DNA of 64,000 nucleotides from Thermomonas alba (GTDB lineage Bacteria; Pseudomonadota; Gammaproteobacteria; Xanthomonadales; Xanthomonadaceae), in NCBI RefSeq assembly GCF_022419205.1, contig NZ_JAJOZU010000002.1:310001-374000 (forward strand). The letters run 5' to 3'. The translations under genes and the position numbers were made by a program. The notes under the pieces were generated by a model. The model saw nothing but the letters and a program-made list of their open reading frames with translations. It made no database searches and was not told the DNA's origin. Position 1 is the stretch's first letter. Each line of letters begins with the position of its first letter. Positions 20,169-32,013 of this stretch are shown here, piece after piece.

Positions 20169-21796
20169 ATCAGACCCGCACTTTCCTGCTCGCCGCCTGG
20201 CTGATGGTGGCACTCTTGCTCTGGCGTGAATGGAACACCCCGCCGCAGGAGACCGCAGCGGCCGCGGTGCCGGCCGCCACCTCCACCGGCACGCCGGCCG
20301 CGGTGCCCGCGATCCCGGCCACGACCCCCGTCGCTGCCGCCGCCAGCGTGGCCGCTCCGGCCCCGGTCCGCGTGCAGCTGCGCAATGACGTGCTGGCGCT
20401 GGTGCTGGACGGCCGCGCGGTGACCCATGCCGAACTGCTGAAGTATCCGCAGAGCCGCGATCCAGGCAGCCCGCCGGTCGTGCTGCTGGATGCCGATCCC
20501 GCGCGCTTCTTCGCCGCCGAGGCGATCTGGCGCGACGCGCAGGGGCGCGAGCTGGCCTGGCAGCCGCAGGGGCAGTCGCGCGAGTACGTCCTGGGGGCCG
20601 GCCAGATGCGCGTGCAGGTGGTGTTTCAGGCAACCGATGGCAACGGCCTGCGTGTGCAGCGCACCTTCACCCTGAAGCGAGGCAGCTATGCGCTGCAGGT
20701 TCACGATGAAGTGCTCAATGCGGGAACGACGAACTGGAGTGGCGACATCGAGCGCCGCCTCGAGCGCGTCCCGCCGCAGGTCAAGAGCGGGTTCACCAAC
20801 CCCGAGTCTTTCAGTCTCAACGGCGCGGCCTGGTACAGCCCGCAGGACAAGTACAAGAAGCGCAAGTATCCAGACTTCAGCAAGGATGGCCCGCTGAATC
20901 AGCAGGTGACGGGCGGTTGGGTGGCGCTGTCCCAGCATTATTTCCTCGCGGCCTGGGTACCGCAGCCGGATCAGCCGGCGCTGTTCACCCTGGGTGAGAA
21001 GGGCTCGCTGTACAGCATCAGCGCGCGCGGCCCGGCGATCACCCTCGCCCCCGGGCAGCGCTTCGTCAGCGATGCCACCCTGTGGGTCGGACCCAAGCTC
21101 GCCGACAAGCTCGACGCCACCGCGCCAGGTTTGGGGCTGGCGATGGACTACGGGATCTTCACCGCCCTTTCCAAGCCGATTCACTGGCTGCTGACCCAGC
21201 TGCACAAGCTGACCGGCAACTGGGGCTGGGCGATCGTGCTGCTGGTGGTGCTGATCAAGCTCGCGCTGTATCCGCTGTCGGCCGCGCAGTACCGCTCGAT
21301 GGCCAAGATGCGCAAGTTCCAGCCGCGCATCGAGCAGCTCAAGGAGCGCTACGGCGACGACAAGCAGAAGTTCCAGATGGCGATGCTGGACCTGTACAAG
21401 AAGGAGAAGATCAACCCGGCCGGCGGCTGCCTGCCGGTGCTGATCCAGATGCCGGTGTTCCTCGCCCTGTATTACGTGCTGCTGGAGGCGGTCGAACTGC
21501 GGCAGGCGCCGTGGATCGTCGGCTGGATCAACGACCTCACCGCGCGCGATCCCTATTTCGTCCTGCCGCTGCTCAACGCCGCGATCATGTTCCTCACCCA
21601 GCGCATGACCCCGATGGTCGGCATGGATCCGATGCAGAAGAAGATGATGCAGCTCATGCCGCTGGTGATGGCGGTGATGTTCGCCTTCTTCCCCGCGGGC
21701 CTGGTGCTGTACTGGGTCACCAACGGCGCGCTGGGCATGCTGCAGCAGTGGTGGAACACCAAGCGCTTCGCGGACGAGACGACCAAGCCGGCCTGA
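20165..21796 (+). CDS. yidC: Membrane protein insertase YidC
   Basis: Inserts inner-membrane proteins with or without SecYEG. 543 residues: N-terminal helix ([19 protein letters not shown]), a Pro/Ala-rich linker, the large periplasmic domain (~65-330), then the conserved five-helix insertase core with [28 protein letters not shown] and the [19 protein letters not shown] block. Translationally coupled to rnpA. A GC hairpin follows. Confidence 0.98.
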   Translation: MNQTRTFLLAAWLMVALLLWREWNTPPQETAAAAVPAATSTGTPAAVPAIPATTPVAAAASVAAPAPVRVQLRNDVLALVLDGRAVTHAELLKYPQSRDPGSPPVVLLDADPARFFAAEAIWRDAQGRELAWQPQGQSREYVLGAGQMRVQVVFQATDGNGLRVQRTFTLKRGSYALQVHDEVLNAGTTNWSGDIERRLERVPPQVKSGFTNPESFSLNGAAWYSPQDKYKKRKYPDFSKDGPLNQQVTGGWVALSQHYFLAAWVPQPDQPALFTLGEKGSLYSISARGPAITLAPGQRFVSDATLWVGPKLADKLDATAPGLGLAMDYGIFTALSKPIHWLLTQLHKLTGNWGWAIVLLVVLIKLALYPLSAAQYRSMAKMRKFQPRIEQLKERYGDDKQKFQMAMLDLYKKEKINPAGGCLPVLIQMPVFLALYYVLLEAVELRQAPWIVGWINDLTARDPYFVLPLLNAAIMFLTQRMTPMVGMDPMQKKMMQLMPLVMAVMFAFFPAGLVLYWVTNGALGMLQQWWNTKRFADETTKPA

Positions 21797-21819
21797 TCCA
21801 CGCGACCCCGCGCTTCGTT

Positions 21820-21843
21820 CGAACCCGCCGTGCGGCGGGTTCG
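21820..21843 (+). terminator. Hairpin after yidC
   Basis: An 11-base inverted repeat (CGAACCCGCCG/CGGCGGGTTCG) around two bases, followed by TGCGTTTC. Strong stem, modest T content; it ends 23 bases before the mnmE start. Confidence 0.6.
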
Positions 21844-21866
21844 TGCGTTTCTGCGATCATGCCGCC

Positions 21867-23207
21867 ATGATCCGTCCCAGCGCCGACTCCGCCACGATCG
21901 TCGCCATCGCCACTGCGCCGGGCCCGGGCGGGGTCGGGATCGTGCGCATGTCCGGCCCGCACGCGAAAGACATCGCGGAAACCCTATGCGCGCGCCGGCT
22001 GCGGGTGCGCCATGCCCACCATGTGCGCTTTCTGGATGCCGACGGCACCCTGATCGACGATGGCATCGCGCTGTATTTTCGGGCCCCGGCCAGCTTCACC
22101 GGCGAGGACGTGGTCGAGCTGCAGGCGCACGGCAGTCCGGTGCTGCTGCGCGCGCTGGTGGCGCGCTGCATCGCGCTGGGTGCCCGCCAGGCCGGGCCGG
22201 GCGAATTCAGCCAGCGTGCCTTCCTCAACGGCAAGTTGGACCTGGCCCAGGCCGAGGCGATCGCCGATCTCATCGCTGCCGCCGATCTGCAGGCGGCGCG
22301 TGCGGCGCGACGCTCGCTGGACGGGGTCTTTTCGCAACGCGTCGAGGCGGTGATGGCCGGCGTGCTGGGCCTGCGGGTGCAGGTCGAGGCGGCGATCGAC
22401 TTCGCCGACGAGCCGCTGGAAACCCTGGGCGGTGCCGCATTGCGCCAGGCGCTGGAGGCACAGCTCGAAGCGCTGGACAGCCTGCGGCAAGCGGCCGAGC
22501 GTGGGCGCAAGCTGCGCGATGGTCTGCACGTCGTGCTGGCGGGGCCGCCGAATGCCGGCAAGAGCTCGCTGCTGAACGCGCTGGCCGGCAGCGCGCGCGC
22601 GATCGTTACCGACATCGCCGGCACCACCCGCGACGTACTCCAGGAAACCGTGCGGATCGACGGGGTCGAGCTCACGCTGGTCGATACTGCCGGGCTGCGC
22701 GAGGCCGGCGATGCGATCGAAGCCGAAGGCATCCGCCGCGCGCGCGCCGAACTGGCGCGCGCCGATCTGGCGCTGGCGGTATTGGATGCGCGCGATCCGG
22801 AGGCCGGGCGCGCCGCGGTCGCGGCGGATCTGGCGGCGGTGCCGCAGGTCCTATGGATCCACAACAAGATCGACTTGCTGCCGCAGCCGCCTGCGCTTGA
22901 CGGCGATGCGCTGGCGGTGTCGGCGCGAACCGGGGCCGGGCTGCCCGCGCTGCACGCGCGCCTGGCCGCCCTGGCGGGCGCCGGCGCCGGTGACGGCGCG
23001 TTCTCGGCGCGCGCGCGGCACGTGGACGCCGTGGCGCGGGCGCAGGCCTGGTTACAGCAGGCGCGCGAGGAACTCGCGCAGGAGCGTCTGGAGCTGGCTG
23101 CGGAGGCGTTGGCGGCGGCGCATGCCTGCCTTGGCGAGATCGGCGGGCGGGTGGATGCGGACGCGCTGCTCGGCCATATCTTCGCCAGCTTCTGCATCGG
23201 CAAATGA
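21867..23207 (+). CDS. mnmE: tRNA uridine-5-carboxymethylaminomethyl modification GTPase
   Basis: With MnmG it modifies U34 of several tRNAs. 446 residues: N-terminal tetrahydrofolate-binding domain, helical domain and inserted Ras-like G domain with P-loop [14 protein letters not shown] (~residue 227), DTAGLRE switch and NKID motif; the essential C-terminal FCIGK is intact. The ATG at 21867 gives the usual [19 protein letters not shown]-terminus. Confidence 0.98.
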   Translation: MIRPSADSATIVAIATAPGPGGVGIVRMSGPHAKDIAETLCARRLRVRHAHHVRFLDADGTLIDDGIALYFRAPASFTGEDVVELQAHGSPVLLRALVARCIALGARQAGPGEFSQRAFLNGKLDLAQAEAIADLIAAADLQAARAARRSLDGVFSQRVEAVMAGVLGLRVQVEAAIDFADEPLETLGGAALRQALEAQLEALDSLRQAAERGRKLRDGLHVVLAGPPNAGKSSLLNALAGSARAIVTDIAGTTRDVLQETVRIDGVELTLVDTAGLREAGDAIEAEGIRRARAELARADLALAVLDARDPEAGRAAVAADLAAVPQVLWIHNKIDLLPQPPALDGDALAVSARTGAGLPALHARLAALAGAGAGDGAFSARARHVDAVARAQAWLQQAREELAQERLELAAEALAAAHACLGEIGGRVDADALLGHIFASFCIGK

Positions 23208-23292
23208 CGTCTGCCCCGCCTGCGGCTTGACATTCTGCGGCGGCTCCTGCGTGCTATGGTGAAGCTCGCGTATTTGCACGGGGGAACCAGAT

Positions 23293-24336
23293 ATGTCTGC
23301 AAGCAACAAGCGGCACCAGAGACTGGTGCCGGTCGCATTGACGATGGCGGTGGCGGTCGCGCTGGCCGGCTGTAAGAAGGACGAGGCGCCGCAGGCCGCA
23401 CAACAGGCCGGCGCAGCGGCGTCTGCGCAGGCGCCCGCCGCGGAACCGGCGGTGGCCGCTGCGGTCTCCGCGATGGGCGTGGACGAGCTGCGCGAGGCCG
23501 CCAGCAAGGCGTACAACGAGAATCGCCTGTATGCGCCGGCCGGCAAAAACGCGATGGAGTACTACCTGGCGCTGCGCGACAAGCAGCCAGGCAATGCCAG
23601 CGCCGCCAGCGCGCTCAACGACCTGCTGCCGATGGCGGTGATCGCCGCCGATCAGGCGCTGGCGCGCGAGGATCTCGAAGAGGTCCGCAGGCTCGTGGCC
23701 CTGATCGGCAAGGCCGATCCCAACCATCCGGCCCTGCCGCGACTGAAGGCCAGCCTCGCGAGCGCCGAAGCCGCCGCCAAGAAGCGTGCCGAAACCCAGG
23801 CCCTCAACGCGGAAGAAGAGGCCAAGCGCAAGGCCGAGCTGGCCAAGCAGCGCGAAGAGGAGCAAAGGAAGCTGCAGGAGCAACAGCGCCAGCAGCAGGC
23901 CATCGCCGAACAGCAGCGCCAGCAGCAGGCGGCCGCCGAGGCCGAAGCCGAGCGGCTGCGGCAGCAGCAGGCCGCTGCGGCGGAAGCCGAGCGCCAGCGT
24001 CAGCAGCAGGCCGCTGCGCAGCAACCGCCATCCCCGGCGCCGGCTCCTGCCGCGCCGCGGCAGACGGCGGCAGGGACCGAGCTGCGGCCGATCAGCCTGC
24101 CGGGTCCGAAGTATCCAGCGGCGGCCCAGCGCGCCGGCGCCACCGGCACGGTGCAGGTGGAATACACCGTGGGCACCGATGGCAGCGTCATCAGCGCGCG
24201 GGTGGTGTCGGCCGACGTGCCGCGCCAGTTCCAGCGCGATTTCGAGCGCGAGGCGCTGGCCGCGGTCAAGCGCTGGCGCTTCCAGCCGGTATCCCAGGCC
24301 GTCACCAGCCGCCGCACGATCGCGTTCGAGCAGTAA
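23293..24336 (+). CDS. TonB C-terminal-domain lipoprotein
   Basis: A 347-residue protein with a lipobox (LAGC, Cys27) instead of a transmembrane anchor. After an Ala-rich spacer come a helical/TPR-like segment (~60-170), a long charged coiled coil rich in Lys/Glu/Gln/Arg (~155-245, like TolA), a Pro/Ala hinge and a TonB C-terminal domain (~265-347, LPGPKYPAAAQRAGATGTVQV and RRWRFQP-like KRWRFQP). Residue +2 is Lys, so outer-membrane sorting is likely. Without a membrane anchor it cannot engage ExbB/ExbD in the usual way. Its partner is unknown. Confidence 0.85.
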   Translation: MSASNKRHQRLVPVALTMAVAVALAGCKKDEAPQAAQQAGAAASAQAPAAEPAVAAAVSAMGVDELREAASKAYNENRLYAPAGKNAMEYYLALRDKQPGNASAASALNDLLPMAVIAADQALAREDLEEVRRLVALIGKADPNHPALPRLKASLASAEAAAKKRAETQALNAEEEAKRKAELAKQREEEQRKLQEQQRQQQAIAEQQRQQQAAAEAEAERLRQQQAAAAEAERQRQQQAAAQQPPSPAPAPAAPRQTAAGTELRPISLPGPKYPAAAQRAGATGTVQVEYTVGTDGSVISARVVSADVPRQFQRDFEREALAAVKRWRFQPVSQAVTSRRTIAFEQ

Positions 24337-24365
24337 CATCCCTGGGGGGGGCCGTTTCTGACGCT

Positions 24366-24384
24366 GCCCGCCCCTGGGGCGGGC
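24366..24384. terminator. Hairpin between convergent TonB-lipoprotein and thiDE genes
   Basis: Arms GCCCGCCCC and GGGGCGGGC meet across a single T, and abut the thiDE stop. No T-run on either side, so efficiency is uncertain. Confidence 0.4.
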
Positions 24385-24385
24385 G

Positions 24386-25939
24386 TCAATCGTCGGCTGG
24401 TGCCGCTGCATGCCAGGAAAGCGTGGGGCGTGGGAAGCGCGGAGGTGTCCGTGGATGGGGGGCGCGCGGGATCGCGGCCAGGTAATCGCGTAACGCCTGG
24501 TCGGGATCCACGACGGCGGTCACGCCCCCCATCACCGCTGCGCCGGAGGCGCCACAGCCGATGGCGTGGGCGGCCCGTTCTGGATCAAGACCACCGATGG
24601 CGACCACGGGTGCAGGCAGCAGCGCGCTCCAGAATGCGAGATTGGTCAGGCCCTGCGGGTGCCATGGCATGGCTTTGCTGCGGGTCGGAAATATCGGTCC
24701 ACAGGCGTAATAGCTGGGCTTCACGGCGTAGGCACGCGCGACCTCCCACACGCTGTGGGTGCTGATGCCCAGGCGTAGTCCCGCGCCTGCGATCGCGGCG
24801 AGATCCGCATGCTGCAGATCCTCCTGGCCAAGGTGGACTCCCCAGGCGCCATGGCGGATGGCCAGTGGCCAGTGATCATTGATGAACAAATGCACGCCGT
24901 GCGCCCGAGCCAAGGCGATTCCTGTCTGGATGGCGTCATCCAGCTCCGCTGAAGCCGGCTGCTTGATGCGCAACTGCAGAGTCGTGACGCCAGCGGCGGC
25001 ACAGCGCGGAATCCAGGTGGGATCGTCCACCACTGGATACAGACCGATATGCGGATCGGGCAACGCAGGAAAACGCAATGTGGGAGCACGGGGGTATTGC
25101 CACAGCATGGGCAACACATCCGGTGTGAGTGTGAATCCTGGGAGAAGCAGAACCGGGCCAGGCCCGGCGCCCACCGCATAGGCATGGCGCAGTGCGTCGT
25201 GTGTGGCCATTTTGGCCAGCACGAGCGCGTCCGCTTCGCAGTAGCCGAGAGCCATGGCAGCAGCAGCGGCGGCGGCAAAGGTGCAACCGCTGCCATGGCC
25301 GTGACGCGTGAGCAGGCGCGGCAGCATCAGCCAACCGGTCGTTTGGGGCGTGTGCAGATAGTCGAGCGCAAGCGCGCCCCCCGCATCACCTCCGGTGATC
25401 GCGACCGCACCAGATCCGAACTGCAGTAGCCGATGGGCGGCCTCCGGTATCGCGGAACTCTCCAGTGGCTCGGACAGCTCCAGCAGCCACGCGGCTTCGG
25501 CGCGATTGGGCGTGAGCAGGGTGGTTAGCGGCAGCAATAGCTCGCGCAAGGCGTTACGGTAAGCTGCGTCGGCCAGGATGGCGCCACTACTTGCTTTCCA
25601 GATGGGGTCGACTACCAGTGCCAGCGGCCCGCGTGCGCGTAATCGCTGCAACCAGGCGCGCAGCACGCGCACGTTTTCCACGCTACCCAGCATTCCGGTC
25701 TTGATGACGCATGGCGGCATGTCTTCTGCCAGAGCAGCCAACTGCGCGTCGAGAAGCGCGGGGGTGACCGCATCGATTCGCCGTATCGCAACGGAATTCT
25801 GCGCGGTGATGGCTGCCACGGCGGTACAACCATGGACGTCGAAAGCAGCGAAGGCACGCAGGTCGGCCTGAAGACCGGCACCTCCGCCGCTGTCGGATCC
25901 GGCGATACTCCAGACGACGGGGGGCGATGGCATTGGCAT
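24386..25939 (-). CDS. thiDE: Fused HMP/HMP-P kinase and thiamine-phosphate synthase (ThiD-ThiE)
   Basis: A 517-residue bifunctional enzyme. Residues ~5-265 are ThiD: SIAGSDSGGGAGLQADL at the N-terminus and the GHGSGCTFAAA anion-hole loop with Cys219; it phosphorylates HMP and HMP-P. Residues ~298-490 are ThiE: LQLRIKQP, INDHWPLAIRHGAWGVHLGQEDL, YYACGPIFPT and VAIGGLDPE; it joins HMP-PP to thiazole phosphate. Last gene of the thi operon, 4 bp after thiG. The ThiE GVHLGQEDL and GLDPE blocks are intact, so both halves look active. Confidence 0.95.
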   Translation of the reverse strand: MPMPSPPVVWSIAGSDSGGGAGLQADLRAFAAFDVHGCTAVAAITAQNSVAIRRIDAVTPALLDAQLAALAEDMPPCVIKTGMLGSVENVRVLRAWLQRLRARGPLALVVDPIWKASSGAILADAAYRNALRELLLPLTTLLTPNRAEAAWLLELSEPLESSAIPEAAHRLLQFGSGAVAITGGDAGGALALDYLHTPQTTGWLMLPRLLTRHGHGSGCTFAAAAAAAMALGYCEADALVLAKMATHDALRHAYAVGAGPGPVLLLPGFTLTPDVLPMLWQYPRAPTLRFPALPDPHIGLYPVVDDPTWIPRCAAAGVTTLQLRIKQPASAELDDAIQTGIALARAHGVHLFINDHWPLAIRHGAWGVHLGQEDLQHADLAAIAGAGLRLGISTHSVWEVARAYAVKPSYYACGPIFPTRSKAMPWHPQGLTNLAFWSALLPAPVVAIGGLDPERAAHAIGCGASGAAVMGGVTAVVDPDQALRDYLAAIPRAPHPRTPPRFPRPTLSWHAAAPADD

Positions 25940-25943
25940 TGGA

Positions 25944-26729
25944 TTACACCAGGAACGGCCGATCGGTAACGGGGGTGCTGGGAACGGCCATGTCCTGAGG
26001 AGCGATCAAGCCCGCTTCATAGCCCAGCCTGCCAGCCGTCACGGCGTCTCTGAATGCTTGCGCCATGCGGATGGGATCGCGGGCATGTGCAACCGCGGAG
26101 TTGAGCAGCACGCCGTCCAGTCCCATTTCCATCGCGTGCGCAGCATGCGATGGAGCCCCGATGCCTGCATCCACGATCAAAGTCACATCGGGCAAACGCA
26201 AGCGTAATGTACGCAGCGCGAACGGATTGAGCAGCCCTTGGCCCGAGCCGATCGGGGCGCCCCATGGCATCAGTACCTTGCAGCCGGCATCCAGCAAGCG
26301 ACGGCAGGTGACCAGATCATCGGTGCAATACGGAAAGACCGCGAATCCATCCCGCACCAGTTGCGCCGCCGCGGCGACGAGTTCGAACACATCGGGCTGC
26401 AAGGTGTAATCGTCACCGGTCACTTCCAGCTTGACCCAGTGTGTGCCCAGAAGCTCGCGCGCCATGTGTGCCAGGGTCACTGCCTCGCGTGCGGTGCGGC
26501 AGCCTGCTGTATTGGGAAGCAGACGGACCCCGCATGCACGGATGATGTCGAAAAAACCGTTGTCGCGGCCGGCGGTGAGTTGGCGCCGCAAGCCGACGGT
26601 CACGACCTCGGCACCGGAAACGGTGATGGCTTGACGCAGGACCTCTGGAGAGGGATAGCCAGCGCTGCCGAGCAACAGTCGGCTGCGGAGTGGAACATCG
26701 TCCAGCGCGAAGGGTGAGGAAGTCGCCAT
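25944..26729 (-). CDS. thiG: Thiazole synthase
   Basis: Forms the thiazole phosphate ring from DXP, dehydroglycine and ThiS thiocarboxylate. 261 residues, TIM barrel; the Schiff-base lysine is Lys100 in [16 protein letters not shown], and [13 protein letters not shown] and [18 protein letters not shown] are conserved phosphate-binding blocks. It lies between thiS and thiDE. Typical length and no anomalies. Confidence 0.97.
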   Translation of the reverse strand: MATSSPFALDDVPLRSRLLLGSAGYPSPEVLRQAITVSGAEVVTVGLRRQLTAGRDNGFFDIIRACGVRLLPNTAGCRTAREAVTLAHMARELLGTHWVKLEVTGDDYTLQPDVFELVAAAAQLVRDGFAVFPYCTDDLVTCRRLLDAGCKVLMPWGAPIGSGQGLLNPFALRTLRLRLPDVTLIVDAGIGAPSHAAHAMEMGLDGVLLNSAVAHARDPIRMAQAFRDAVTAGRLGYEAGLIAPQDMAVPSTPVTDRPFLV

Positions 26730-26741
26730 TGCCCGTCCTCC

Positions 26742-26987
26742 TCATCCGCCGACGATGGGCTGGAAGCAGGCCACGGAATCGCCAGCTTGCAGACGCAGGT
26801 TGGCGCGCGCCGCGCGCGCGACGAAATCGCCATTGACCGCGGTGGCTACGGTCTGCGGCGCAGGGTGAATGTGGGTAAGCAACTCTTCGAGCGAAGTCCC
26901 TTCGGAAATCTGACAGGCATCGCCATTGACGAACACGGTAATGATGGTAGATGCCGCGGTGGAAGAAATGGAGGAGGACGTAGTCAT
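26742..26987 (-). CDS. thiS: Sulfur carrier protein ThiS
   Basis: An 81-residue ubiquitin-fold sulfur carrier ending in the required Gly-Gly (IVGG). The core IITVFVNGD begins about 15 residues after the start, so it carries a Ser/Thr-rich N-terminal extension relative to the usual ~66 residues. The start is supported by the 4-nt overlap with thiO. Acts with ThiG; the adenylating enzyme ThiF is not in this operon. Confidence 0.93.
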   Translation of the reverse strand: MTTSSSISSTAASTIITVFVNGDACQISEGTSLEELLTHIHPAPQTVATAVNGDFVARAARANLRLQAGDSVACFQPIVGG

Positions 26988-27997
26988 GAAGCGAAATCCA
27001 AGACTTGCTCTACCAGGGCAGGGGCGATCAGCCAGCCATGCCGGAACAAACCATTGATGCGGCTGAGGCCAGGTTGTTGGGACACGAGCGGCAAGTTGTC
27101 CGGAAGCGCCGGACGCAGATTGGTTTCGCTATGCAGCAGGCGCGCTTCCGCCAGCGCTGGAATCATGCTGTAAGCCGCGCTCAATAGTTCCAGCACGGTA
27201 CGCACGCTAACGGGAGAGCGATCTTCCGATTCGATCTCGCTCGCCCCGACGACGACGATGTCGTCCGGCCTTGGCACGACATAGACGCGATGCCGTGGGT
27301 GCAGCAGGCGCAAGGGGCGGGGCAGGCACAGGCCCGGCGCATACAGCCAAAGCACTTCGCCGCGTACACCACGCACGGGTAGCGCTTCCCGGGCGCCAAC
27401 GCCGCGCACATCGAATACATGATCGAAGCGGCGCTCATCCAGGAACCCAGGCGCGACGGTCTTCACCCGCAGGTTCCAGTGCCAGTGCACCCCAGCCTGG
27501 CTGCCTGCTGCATGCAAGGCCGCCATTGCCTGGTGCGTATGAATCTGGCCCTCGCCGGGGAGCAACCATCCGAGCAGATCGGGAGCCAAGCCGGGCTGCA
27601 AGGTGTGCAGGGTGGGACCGGACAGCGGCTCCGGCGGCTGATCGGAGGCCAGTGCGGTCAATCGGGCAAGCGTGCGTTGCGCGCTTGCGCGATCTGCGGA
27701 ATGTGCCAGTAGCAGGCTGCCATGATCTGAGAATGCGATTCGAGAGGGAAGCTCGGGGAGCCATTCGCGCCAGAGCGCCAACGAGCGCCAGCCGAGCGCG
27801 GCGATTTGCGCCGCACCACAGTCCAGCTCTGCGATGGGATTGAGCAATCCGGCGGCAGTGAAGGCTGCGCATTCCGAATGTGGGCCTGGGCCTGGCGCTG
27901 GGTCGTACACGTGCACAGCATGACCTGCGCTGGCCAATTTCCAGGCGAGCAGGCGTCCGAGCAGCCCTGCTCCTGCGATTCCGATTTGCATGGGCAT
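26984..27997 (-). CDS. thiO: Glycine oxidase (ThiO)
   Basis: FAD-dependent amine oxidase that makes the iminoglycine (dehydroglycine) for the thiazole ring, the aerobic alternative to ThiH. 337 residues with an N-terminal dinucleotide-binding fold (GIAGAGLLGRLLAWKLASAG) and the C-terminal NLRPALPDNLPLV and GLFRHGWLIAPAL blocks of the DAO family. Placement between thiC and thiS supports ThiO over other oxidases. Confidence 0.93.
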   Translation of the reverse strand: MPMQIGIAGAGLLGRLLAWKLASAGHAVHVYDPAPGPGPHSECAAFTAAGLLNPIAELDCGAAQIAALGWRSLALWREWLPELPSRIAFSDHGSLLLAHSADRASAQRTLARLTALASDQPPEPLSGPTLHTLQPGLAPDLLGWLLPGEGQIHTHQAMAALHAAGSQAGVHWHWNLRVKTVAPGFLDERRFDHVFDVRGVGAREALPVRGVRGEVLWLYAPGLCLPRPLRLLHPRHRVYVVPRPDDIVVVGASEIESEDRSPVSVRTVLELLSAAYSMIPALAEARLLHSETNLRPALPDNLPLVSQQPGLSRINGLFRHGWLIAPALVEQVLDFAS

Positions 27998-28011
27998 GGG
28001 GCAGCGTCCGA

Positions 28012-29974
<1,963 letters not shown>

Positions 29975-29978
29975 ATCA

Positions 29979-29984
29979 GTATAG
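29979..29984 (-). promoter_or_regulatory. -10 element of the thi operon
   Basis: TATACT on the minus strand places the transcription start near the first G of the riboswitch (~29974). A TTGTCT at 19-base spacing is the best -35; a closer TTGACA is only 7 bases away and cannot serve. Confidence 0.55.
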
Positions 29985-30042
29985 AAGCGCTGTCAATGAA
30001 AAAGACAAGAGCGTCAAGATTCGCACTATGGCCGGAGGTGGC

Positions 30043-31236
30043 TCATGTCGAAATCGCCAGCCGCTCTTGATGGTAGCGCCACACCGCCAGCGCCCAGAGC
30101 GCGGCGGCCAGTATCAGCGAACTGGCGAGATACACCGTCCACTGCTCGGGCGAGGCTACCTCGCCGCGGGTGATCTTCTGGATCAACTGGTTCTGCGCGA
30201 GGAACGGCACGGCGTACTGCCATGCCGCGGTGTCTTTCAACGGGTAGGCCATCAGCCCGTACGCAGGCAGCATTGGCAGCAGCATCAGCCAGACCATGTG
30301 GCTCTGCGCTTCCTTCATGCTCTTGGCGCCTGCGGCCAGCGCGGTGATCAGCGCGGAACCGATCAGCACCAGCGGGACCAGCGTGAGCAGGAGTTTGCCC
30401 ATTGCCAGGAAGCTGACGTCCATTTGCCTGGCCATGCCGCTGGCCAGCGTCGCCGACGCCTTGAACGAGATCAGGATCAGCAGCAGCGAGATGATGCCCA
30501 GCAGCGTCGCGGCCAGCATCTTGCCGCCGACCAGCGCCGCGCGTGGGGCCGGGGTCGCGAGCAGCGGCTCCAGCGACTGCCGCTCGCGTTCGCCGGCGGT
30601 GGTATCAATCGCCAGGTGCGCGCCGCCGATGAAGGCGAAGATGGTCAGGATCATCGGCAGCAGTACCGCCATGAACTGGCTGTTCTTGGCTTCCGGGGTG
30701 GCCATGTCGCGGGTGCCGACGTGCAGCGGGGTGGCGATCGCCGGATCGATCCCGCGCACCAGCAGGCGCAATGCGCCGATGCCGCCCGCGTAGCTTTCCA
30801 GCACCTTGCTCACCCGCGCCACCTTGACGTCGCCGTTGCGGCGGGTGGTGTCGGTGATGATGTCGATCTTGGCCGGGCGGCCGGCGCGCCAGTCCTCGGC
30901 AAATGCGGGATCGATCGCCAGCGCCAGGTCTTCCTGCTGCGCGCGCACGCGCGCCTCGATGTCGGCGGGCGCGGGCCTGGCATCGATGCCCTGGCTGGCG
31001 AGGAACTTCATCAGATTTGGCGCCCGCTGCATGCCGACCACCGGCAGGCTGAGCGGCTTTTCGAGCTGGGTTTCGGTGCGCAGCTGGGTGAGTTTGCCGA
31101 TGCCGAGAAAGATCAGCGGATACAGCAGCGGCGCCACCAGCAGCGACAGCAGCAAGGTGCGGCGGTCGCGGAAGAAGTCCAGCCATTCCTTGCGCAATAC
31201 CGTCAGCATCGTGCGGGTGAAGGAGGTCTTGTTCAT
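30043..31236 (-). CDS. ABC-2 type permease (NatB-like)
   Basis: A 397-residue membrane subunit: one N-terminal helix (~25-47), a large extracytoplasmic domain (~60-190) and a C-terminal cluster of about five helices starting at FMAVLLPMILTIFAFIGGAH. This is the COG1668/NatB architecture. TTAGERERQSLEPLLATP is the typical cytoplasmic loop. Its start overlaps the ATPase gene by 4 nt. Substrate is unknown: NatAB is linked to Na+ export in Bacillus, but such pairs also handle peptides or lipids. Confidence 0.85.
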   Translation of the reverse strand: MNKTSFTRTMLTVLRKEWLDFFRDRRTLLLSLLVAPLLYPLIFLGIGKLTQLRTETQLEKPLSLPVVGMQRAPNLMKFLASQGIDARPAPADIEARVRAQQEDLALAIDPAFAEDWRAGRPAKIDIITDTTRRNGDVKVARVSKVLESYAGGIGALRLLVRGIDPAIATPLHVGTRDMATPEAKNSQFMAVLLPMILTIFAFIGGAHLAIDTTAGERERQSLEPLLATPAPRAALVGGKMLAATLLGIISLLLILISFKASATLASGMARQMDVSFLAMGKLLLTLVPLVLIGSALITALAAGAKSMKEAQSHMVWLMLLPMLPAYGLMAYPLKDTAAWQYAVPFLAQNQLIQKITRGEVASPEQWTVYLASSLILAAALWALAVWRYHQERLAIST

Positions 31237-31988
31237 GCGTGCAGGCCCTCCTCGCTGCCGATCAGTTTCACGAATGCGTCCTCCAGATTGGCTTCATTGG
31301 TGAGTGCGCGCAGCTCGTCCGGGGTGCCCTGCGCGCTGACCCGGCCGCCGGCGATGATCACGATGCGATCGCACAGCGCGGCGACCTCCTGCATGATGTG
31401 GCTGGAGAAGATCACGCAGCGTCCTTGCGCGCGCAGTGCCTTCAGAAAACCACGCAGGCTGCGCGTGGTCATCACGTCGAGCCCGTTGGTGGGCTCGTCG
31501 AGGATCACGTTCCTGGGGTCGTGGATCAACGCGCGTGCGATCGCGGTCTTGGTGCGCTGGCCCTGCGAGAAGCCTTCGGTGGCGCGGTCGAGGAAATCCT
31601 CCATCTGCAGCGCCTGCGCCAGGCTGGCCGTGCGGCTGGCGATGGTGGCCGCGTCCAGCCCGTGCAGCTTGCCGAAATAGGCGATGTTCTCGCGCGCGGT
31701 CAGGCGCTTGTACACGCCACGTGCGTCCGGCAGCACGCCGAGGCGGCGACGCACGCCTTCGGGATCGACGGCGGCATCGAGGCCGTCCACCAGCACGCGT
31801 CCGGTCTCAGGCGCCATCAAGGTATAGAGCATCCGCAAGGTGGTGGTCTTGCCGGCGCCGTTGGGGCCCAGCAGGCCGGTGATCTCGCCGTCGCGGGCGG
31901 TGAAGCCGACGTCGTCCACGGCGACCACGCGGGTCTTGTCCTTGCCCCGTCCGGGGAACGTCTTGCGCAGGTGTTCTGCGACGATCAT
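31233..31988 (-). CDS. ABC transporter ATP-binding protein (NatA-like)
   Basis: A 251-residue ATPase with Walker A GPNGAGKTT (~residue 40), Walker B VILDEPTNGLD and H-loop region FSSHIMQE. The signature motif reads FSQGQ rather than LSGGQ, a known variant in the NatA group. AGGAG precedes its ATG. It is followed by the overlapping permease gene and preceded, 25 bp away, by the peptidase-like gene. Confidence 0.9.
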   Translation of the reverse strand: MIVAEHLRKTFPGRGKDKTRVVAVDDVGFTARDGEITGLLGPNGAGKTTTLRMLYTLMAPETGRVLVDGLDAAVDPEGVRRRLGVLPDARGVYKRLTARENIAYFGKLHGLDAATIASRTASLAQALQMEDFLDRATEGFSQGQRTKTAIARALIHDPRNVILDEPTNGLDVMTTRSLRGFLKALRAQGRCVIFSSHIMQEVAALCDRIVIIAGGRVSAQGTPDELRALTNEANLEDAFVKLIGSEEGLHA

Positions 31989-32013
31989 GGTCAGGCTCCT
32001 GTCGGAAGAGAGG

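Noticed and set aside
23227-23260. TTGACA ... TATGGT promoter for the TonB-domain lipoprotein
   Set aside because: The hexamers are 22 bases apart, too far; a promoter probably exists here but this pair is not convincing.
29991-29996. TTGACA upstream of thiC as the -35
   Set aside because: Only 7 bases from the TATACT -10; spacing is impossible for sigma70.
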